From Streptomyces sp. SM11 (GTDB taxonomy: Bacteria > Actinomycetota > Actinomycetes > Streptomycetales > Streptomycetaceae), in contig NZ_NEUE01000244.1 of assembly GCF_002910905.1 (NCBI RefSeq), positions 1 through 64,000 on the forward strand: a stretch of 64,000 nt of DNA, read 5' to 3'. Positions 55,970-64,000 of this stretch are shown here, one piece after another. The notes beneath the pieces were generated by a model that was not told where the DNA came from, made no database searches, and saw nothing but the letters and a program-made list of their open reading frames with translations. The position numbers and the translations under genes are program-made. How positions within the stretch are numbered: position 1 is the first letter of the stretch; each line of letters starts with the position of its first letter.

Positions 55970-57135
55970 GCCTCCCCACTCCGCCTGGACCGCCCACGCA
56001 GGGCTCCTCGGCGCCCCTGGGCGCCGCCGCGACCGCCGAGCTGGACGATGCCCGCTCCGGCCCCCGGTCGGCCGTTCCCGGACGTCGGCCACTGCGCGCG
56101 GGTCCGCTCTCCGCCGTCTGGCGCCCCCGGCAGATCCTGGTGCCGCTGCTGATCGCCGCGATGCTCTTCGGGGCCGTCGTGGTAAGCACCGCCCGCGGCA
56201 GCGGATCCCTCTCAGCCTGGGAGGTGGCCCTGCGCCTGCTGGGCGGCGGTAACCCGGATCACGACTTCGTCATCTTCGAACTCCGCCTGCCGCGCGCCCT
56301 GATCGGCGTCCTGGTGGGCGGCGCGCTCGGGCTGGCCGGAGCGATCATCCAAGGCCTCGCACGTAACCCGTTGGCCAGCCCGGACATCCTGGGCATCACC
56401 AGCGGAGCCGGAGCCGGCGCCGTCACGGTGATCGTCCTGGGCGGCTCCTACGGCAGCGTCAGCGGCCCACTGGCAGACATCGGCATCCCCGCCGCCGCTG
56501 TCGGGGGAGCACTGATCGCAGCCATGGCCGTCTACCTGCTCGCGGTGCGACGGGGAATCTCCGGCTACCGGGTGCTGCTGGTCGGCGTCGGTGTGAACGC
56601 GGTTCTCGGCAGCGTGCTCTCCTGGCTGCTGGTCAAGGCCGACATCGCCGATGTCGGCCGCGCGCTGGTCTGGCTCAACGGCAGCCTCGACCAGGGCGCC
56701 GACTGGTCCACCGTCCGGACCGCCTCCCTGGTACTTGCCGCGCTGGTGCCTGTCGCCCTCGCACTCTCCTTCTCCTTCGGGGCCCTCGCCTACGACGAGG
56801 ACACCACGCGAGGCCTCGGCGTGCGCATGACCGGTTCCCGGGCGGCGCTGCTTCTCACCGCCGTGCTCCTCACCGCCACCGCGACCGCGGCGGCCGGGCC
56901 GGTCGCCTTCGTCGCGCTGGCAGCACCGCAGCTGGCACTTCGGTTGGCCCGCACCGGCACACCGCCGCTGCTCGCCTCCGGCCTGTTGGGGGCGGCCGTC
57001 ACGGTGTGGGCCGACGTGCTGGGCCGTACCACCTTCGGCGAACTGCAACTGCCGGTCGGCGTTCTGACGGCCGCGCTCGGCGCGCCCTACCTGCTCTATC
57101 TGCTCGTCCGAAGCGGAAAGGCCCGTATCTCATGA
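55966..57135 (+). CDS. Iron-siderophore ABC transporter permease (FecCD family), second
   Basis: The 389-residue permease has a longer cytoplasmic N-terminus (~50 residues) than its partner, then FecCD helices with FELRLPRALIGVLVGGALG and GLARNPLASPDILGITSGAG. The coupling loop GPVAFVALAAPQLALR replaces the more usual GPIxFVGLVxPHIxR. It overlaps both neighbours by 4 bp. Confidence 0.92.
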   Translation: MSLPTPPGPPTQGSSAPLGAAATAELDDARSGPRSAVPGRRPLRAGPLSAVWRPRQILVPLLIAAMLFGAVVVSTARGSGSLSAWEVALRLLGGGNPDHDFVIFELRLPRALIGVLVGGALGLAGAIIQGLARNPLASPDILGITSGAGAGAVTVIVLGGSYGSVSGPLADIGIPAAAVGGALIAAMAVYLLAVRRGISGYRVLLVGVGVNAVLGSVLSWLLVKADIADVGRALVWLNGSLDQGADWSTVRTASLVLAALVPVALALSFSFGALAYDEDTTRGLGVRMTGSRAALLLTAVLLTATATAAAGPVAFVALAAPQLALRLARTGTPPLLASGLLGAAVTVWADVLGRTTFGELQLPVGVLTAALGAPYLLYLLVRSGKARIS

Positions 57136-58010
57136 CGGAGACCATCAAGATGGGCACGACGGCGGGGACTCCCGTGCCGCAGGAGCCGAAGGCGGCCGGA
57201 GCACATCGGGCTCCGGTGCGGCTGCGTGCCCGGGGCCTCACCCTGGGATATGCGGAGCACCTGGTGATCGAGGGACTCGACCTGGAGATTCCGGACGGTT
57301 CGTTCACCGCTGTCATCGGCCCCAACGGCTGCGGTAAGTCAACTCTGTTGCGGGCCCTCGGGCGGCTGATGAAGCCACGAGCCGGCGAAGTGCTGCTGGA
57401 TGGCAGCCCCCTGCACCGGATGCCGACCCGTCAGGTGGCCCACCTGATAGGGCTGCTGCCGCAGTCTCCCGTGGCACCCGAGGGCATCAGCGTCGCAGAC
57501 CTGGTCGCCCGGGGGCGGCATCCCCACCAGAGCTGGTACCGGCGCTGGTCCAGCGAGGACGAGGCGGTTGTGGCCCGGGCGATGCGGGCCACCGGTACCT
57601 ACGAGCTGGCCGAGCGGAACCTGGACGAACTCTCGGGCGGACAGCGCCAGCGCGCCTGGATTGCCATGGCACTCGCCCAGGACACCGAGGTGCTGCTGCT
57701 GGACGAGCCCACCAACCACTTGGACCTGGCGCACCAAGTGGAGGTCCTGGACCTGGTGCGGGCGCTGCCCCGGGACCTCGGGCGTACCGTGGTGCTGGTG
57801 CTGCACGATCTGACGCTGGCGGCCAGATACGCGGACTGCCTGGTGGCGATGAAGGACGGGCGGATCGTCGCACAGGGCGCGCCGCGGGATGTGCTCGACG
57901 AGGAGTTGCTGCAGGAGGTGTTCGGGCTGCATGCCCGGGTCCGGCACGACGAGGAGACCGGTTGCCCGTTGGTGATCCCGCTCAGCCGCTCGACCGAGCA
58001 GGGCGGCTGA
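57132..58010 (+). CDS. Iron-siderophore ABC transporter ATP-binding protein
   Basis: The 292-residue FepC/FecE-type ATPase has Walker A GPNGCGKSTLLRALG near residue 65, signature LSGGQRQRAWIAMALAQ, Walker B LLLDEPTNHLDL and switch HDLTLAARYAD. It ends the permease operon; no substrate-binding protein gene follows. The binding protein must be encoded elsewhere or lost. Confidence 0.93.
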   Translation: MTETIKMGTTAGTPVPQEPKAAGAHRAPVRLRARGLTLGYAEHLVIEGLDLEIPDGSFTAVIGPNGCGKSTLLRALGRLMKPRAGEVLLDGSPLHRMPTRQVAHLIGLLPQSPVAPEGISVADLVARGRHPHQSWYRRWSSEDEAVVARAMRATGTYELAERNLDELSGGQRQRAWIAMALAQDTEVLLLDEPTNHLDLAHQVEVLDLVRALPRDLGRTVVLVLHDLTLAARYADCLVAMKDGRIVAQGAPRDVLDEELLQEVFGLHARVRHDEETGCPLVIPLSRSTEQGG

Positions 58011-58356
58011 GCGCGGATGAGGAGGAGCCGGGCCTGAATCGCGCGGACGTGCATCGCGGACGAGTGGCCCGGACGACGGTCGGAGTGCCGCCCATCGGAC
58101 GGGCCGGTACAGCCGACGCCCGGCCCGACCGGCACCGGTCGCGAGGTCGCCGCGCTCGGTCCTCGCTGCCGGACGGGGGGCGTCGAGCCGCCCGCGCCGT
58201 ATGCGGGTCTCCCCGGCACTGACGTGGAGGCAGGACGAACAGGTCTTCCGAACGGATGTGAGTGCGGGGTGGGTGCTGATCCGGCACGAGGGCCCACCTT
58301 CCGCTGACGGGATGAGGTGGGCCGGACCCGGACCTTCCGGCGTGGAGTGGGCCGTG
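58011..58356. other. Convergent intergenic stretch
   Basis: About 345 bp between the ABC ATPase gene (plus) and the acyltransferase gene (minus). I see no gene or strong hairpin. Confidence 0.4.
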
Positions 58357-59022
58357 TCAGCAGGTGGCGGTGCCGGTGGAAACCGCCCAGGAGGGTCGGC
58401 CGATACCGGGCAGCTTCCGCCCGTCGCGGCCCCGCGCGTAGAGCGCGATGTGCCGGTGGCGTACCCGCACCTCCCCCAGCAGCGACGCGCCGTTCTTCTC
58501 GATCATCCTGCGAGAGGCGGAGTTGGCCGCGTCGGGTTCGAAGACCACGGTGTCACAGGCGGGATCCCGGGCCAGGAACTCGTCGGTGATCTCGCCGACT
58601 ATCCGGGACCCCAGCCCCTGGCCGGTGTCGGCCGGATCTGCTATGGCCAAGTGAACACTCAGGTCGTGCGGTCGTGCCTGGTAGTGGTGGCCGACGATGT
58701 CCTGGGCCATCCGGTAGAACTCCATGTAGGCGATGGGGCGCCCGTGCTGTTCGACGATGACGGGCCTGGAGTACCCGGTGCGCAGCTGGGCCCTGATGTG
58801 AGCGTCCCAGCGTTCCAGTGGCCAGTCGTACTCCCAGCCCTTGGCGGTGTGCGGCCGGTTCATCCACTCACAGATCATCTCGATGTCGCCGTTGTCCGTC
58901 CGGGCATCGCGGAAGAGCAGTTCGCCCCGGTGGAGGCCGGTGGGCGGCGGTGGAACGGCAAGCCAGGAGGCAGGCAGCCCGTCGGTGGCATAGCGGGGCA
59001 GTACAGGAGGGATGGCGTTCAC
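58357..59022 (-). CDS. GNAT acyltransferase, siderophore hydroxamate type
   Basis: The 221-residue protein resembles the IucB/RhbD/MbtK-type acyltransferases that acylate N-hydroxylysine or N-hydroxyornithine in hydroxamate siderophores. It has IEMICEWMNRPHTAKGWEYD near residue 49, a YMEFYRMAQDIVGHHY strand, DLSVHLAIADPADTGQGLGS with the acetyl-CoA loop, and FEPDAANSASRRMIEKNG. The GTG at 59022 follows GGAG; the frame stays open further upstream to 59316, so a longer form is possible. It is divergent from the hydroxylase/NRPS genes across an iron box. No N-hydroxylase gene is seen in this window. Confidence 0.8.
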   Translation of the reverse strand: MNAIPPVLPRYATDGLPASWLAVPPPPTGLHRGELLFRDARTDNGDIEMICEWMNRPHTAKGWEYDWPLERWDAHIRAQLRTGYSRPVIVEQHGRPIAYMEFYRMAQDIVGHHYQARPHDLSVHLAIADPADTGQGLGSRIVGEITDEFLARDPACDTVVFEPDAANSASRRMIEKNGASLLGEVRVRHRHIALYARGRDGRKLPGIGRPSWAVSTGTATC

Positions 59023-59361
59023 GGGGCGGCTCCATGGAGGGGCGGGTGTCCGAGGTGCGGGGCTCCTGCGCGGGACATCCGAGGCGACCGGGGCTGCCGG
59101 CTGCGCTCTGTCCACCCTGCGGGCGTGGTTCGCGACCACGCAGGCCGTTCCCTCGGGACGGGGCCGGACATCCTGAGGCGGCTGCCGGAAGTCTGCAGTA
59201 CGCGGGAAGGTCATGGCAAACCGTGCACCGGTGAGGCGCAGATCACGTCGTGGTTGTTCTCGGGATGCCGAAGCCCTTGTGGACAGCGCCCTGTTGGGCT
59301 GTGGCCCGGGCTTCACGGCGGTTTCGGTAGGCCGGATGGCACAGAGCAGAGCCTGACCAAC

Positions 59362-59380
59362 TTAGGTAAGGCTTGCCAAA
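59362..59380. promoter_or_regulatory. Iron box between acyltransferase and hydroxylase/NRPS genes
   Basis: TTAGGTAAGGCTTGCCAAA matches the DmdR/IdeR box at 15 of 19 positions. It lies ~340 bp from the acyltransferase start and ~270 bp from the hydroxylase start, in a divergent region where I see no gene, and could serve both directions. Confidence 0.72.
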
Positions 59381-59649
59381 GTAAAGATTCATCCAATAGC
59401 GTCACGATCAGCCAACTCGGCCAGAGCGATTCCGAGTTGTCCAGGGGAGTGCGTGCTCCTGCGCCACGCCACCCCCCGGCACGGCCCCTTGCGGGGCTCG
59501 TGCCGTTCCGCACGGAGGGTCGGCCGGACCCCAGCCCGTGATGCCAGGCCTCGCCGTCAGGACGCGCGAACGTAGCGCCGACGGAGGGCGGATGCCGTTC
59601 CGTCGGCCCCGCGCGGCCACCAACCCGCGCCAGAAAGGGTGTCTTCCAC

Positions 59650-60522
59650 GTGCGATCGCACATCCTCGGACAGCTAGACCTCGACGACAGCAGACTCGCC
59701 CCGGACCTCGCCTACCTCGCCTCCGTACCCCGTGGAGAGGAGGGCTACGACGAGTTCAGCAACGGGTACTGGAAAAACCTCCCGCTGTGGAACGCCAGCG
59801 GTGACGCCGGGGACGACCTGTACCGGGACACCTGCTCACCCGCCCAACTCACCGAGCACGGCAAGCGGGTCGGCTACCTGAGGGAGCTGGTCGAGAGCGT
59901 CTTCGACACCGACCGGATCACCATGGTCCGCACCCGGAACCTGGTGGACGCCGTGGTGATCCCCCACCGGGACTTCGTGGAACTGGGGCGGGACGCGGAG
60001 CAGTACTTCCGGGTTCTGATGTTCCTGGAGCCCAACTCCGCCGCGCTGCACTCCGAGGACGACACCGTGCTCAACATGCGCCCCGGAGAGATCTGGTTCC
60101 TGGACGCCGGGGCGGTACACGCCGCTGCCAACTTCTCCGCGGACAGCAGGCAGATGCTCTGCGTCGACTTCGCCTTCGACGGTCCGTACGAGGAGGCGGA
60201 CGTCTTCCGCGACAAGTCCTACCACCGGCCCGGTGCCGAGGCCCGGATCATCGAGCGTCCCCAGCTCCCCGCCGAGCGGCGGGAGGCGATCCTGAAACTC
60301 GGTGAGGTGGTGGACCGCTCCAACTTCAAGGAATTCCTCTTCCTCCTCGCCAAGGTGCACTTCCGCTACCACGTACCCGCCGAGGAAACGTACGGCTGGC
60401 TCCACTCGATCGCCGAGTCCTCCGGAGACGACCTGCTGGTGCGCAACGCCGTGGAGCTGCGTGACTACACCATCGGCGCCCGCACGCTGAGCGAGCGCTT
60501 CTCGCTCAACTCCTGGTCGTAG
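59650..60522 (+). CDS. Fe(II)/2-oxoglutarate amino-acid hydroxylase, cis-proline-4-hydroxylase-like
   Basis: The 290-residue enzyme follows the layout of rhizobial cis-4-proline hydroxylases and related lysine/pipecolate hydroxylases: HILGQLDLDDSRLAPDLAYL at the start, IPHRDFVEL near residue 107 (metal-binding HxD), IWFLDAGAVHAAANFS near 150 (distal histidine), MLCVDFAF, and a C-terminal ILKLGEVVDRSNFKEFLFLL helical part. It would hydroxylate a free amino acid for the adjoining NRPS. The exact substrate is not readable. The GTG at 59650 follows AAAGGGTG. It lies 107 bp ahead of the NRPS start, with a hairpin between. Confidence 0.85.
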   Translation: MRSHILGQLDLDDSRLAPDLAYLASVPRGEEGYDEFSNGYWKNLPLWNASGDAGDDLYRDTCSPAQLTEHGKRVGYLRELVESVFDTDRITMVRTRNLVDAVVIPHRDFVELGRDAEQYFRVLMFLEPNSAALHSEDDTVLNMRPGEIWFLDAGAVHAAANFSADSRQMLCVDFAFDGPYEEADVFRDKSYHRPGAEARIIERPQLPAERREAILKLGEVVDRSNFKEFLFLLAKVHFRYHVPAEETYGWLHSIAESSGDDLLVRNAVELRDYTIGARTLSERFSLNSWS

Positions 60523-60524
60523 GA

Positions 60525-60568
60525 GACGGGCGTCATGGGGCACCGACCGGCGGCCCATGACGCCCGTC
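60525..60568. terminator. 15-bp hairpin between hydroxylase and NRPS genes
   Basis: GACGGGCGTCATGGG (60525-60539) pairs perfectly with CCCATGACGCCCGTC (60554-60568) around 14 nt. It begins two bases after the hydroxylase stop. It may end part of the transcription before the very long NRPS gene, setting their ratio. Confidence 0.6.
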
Positions 60569-60629
60569 GATCGGCGAGGCCGCACCCGGCGGCGACGGGA
60601 CGGACGCCCCACACCGGGGAGGAAGAGCG

Positions 60630-64000
<3,371 letters not shown>

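Overview
The window is chromosomal DNA of a high-GC actinomycete, almost certainly a Streptomyces. The signs are very GC-rich third codon positions, frequent GTG and TTG starts, 4-bp stop/start overlaps (ATGA, GTGA), a CYP157/CYP154 cytochrome P450 pair, a class F sortase, and TTAGG-type iron boxes. I see no tRNA, rRNA or CRISPR array.

Layout. 0-5.4 kb: two decayed genes (an HExxH hydroxylase-like gene and an effector-associated-domain gene), an ATP-grasp gene, and a coupled CYP157/CYP154 pair of the kind normally found beside conservon GTPase operons; no conservon genes are visible here. 5.5-9.6 kb: an orphan protein of unknown function and a frameshifted NB-ARC/TPR gene. 9.7-16.2 kb: a two-component system, a small tail-anchored secreted protein, a class F sortase, a secreted sphingomyelinase C, an N-formylglutamate amidohydrolase and a membrane protein. 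16.3-26.8 kb: a DNA-modification/defence island made of a DndB-like (DGQHR-type) protein divergent from an HTH-methylase-specificity fusion, then hsdM-hsdS-hsdR. An ATP-binding-domain fragment abuts the end of hsdR. 26.9-32.1 kb: a membrane protein and a three-gene unit of unknown protein, MoxR-type AAA+ ATPase and metallopeptidase-like/vWA protein. 32.4-33.8 kb: a 5'-truncated UvrD-type helicase.

34.1-40.2 kb: a complete ribose operon (lacI-type regulator, rbsA, fused rbsC-rbsB, rbsK, rbsD) behind two LacI-type operators 22 bp apart. 40.5-42.5 kb: a gene graveyard with fragments of an acyl-CoA dehydrogenase, a SpoIIE/HATPase regulator, a P450 and an IS1380-type transposase, plus two strong hairpins.

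42.7 kb to the right edge: an iron-acquisition region. Four iron boxes mark its promoters. It holds two homologous TetR plus exporter-fold ABC-pair modules (one also with an MFS exporter), separated by ISL3- and IS5-type transposase remnants; a FecCD-type permease pair with its ATPase; a GNAT acyltransferase; a 2-oxoglutarate amino-acid hydroxylase of the cis-proline-hydroxylase type; and the first module (C-A-T) of a non-ribosomal peptide synthetase that continues off the right edge. Together these suggest iron-controlled synthesis, export and uptake of a peptide siderophore.

Several otherwise healthy genes (the ATP-grasp gene, the NB-ARC gene, hsdR, the SpoIIE-type gene) carry single apparent frameshifts. 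True decay and sequencing indels cannot be told apart from the sequence alone.
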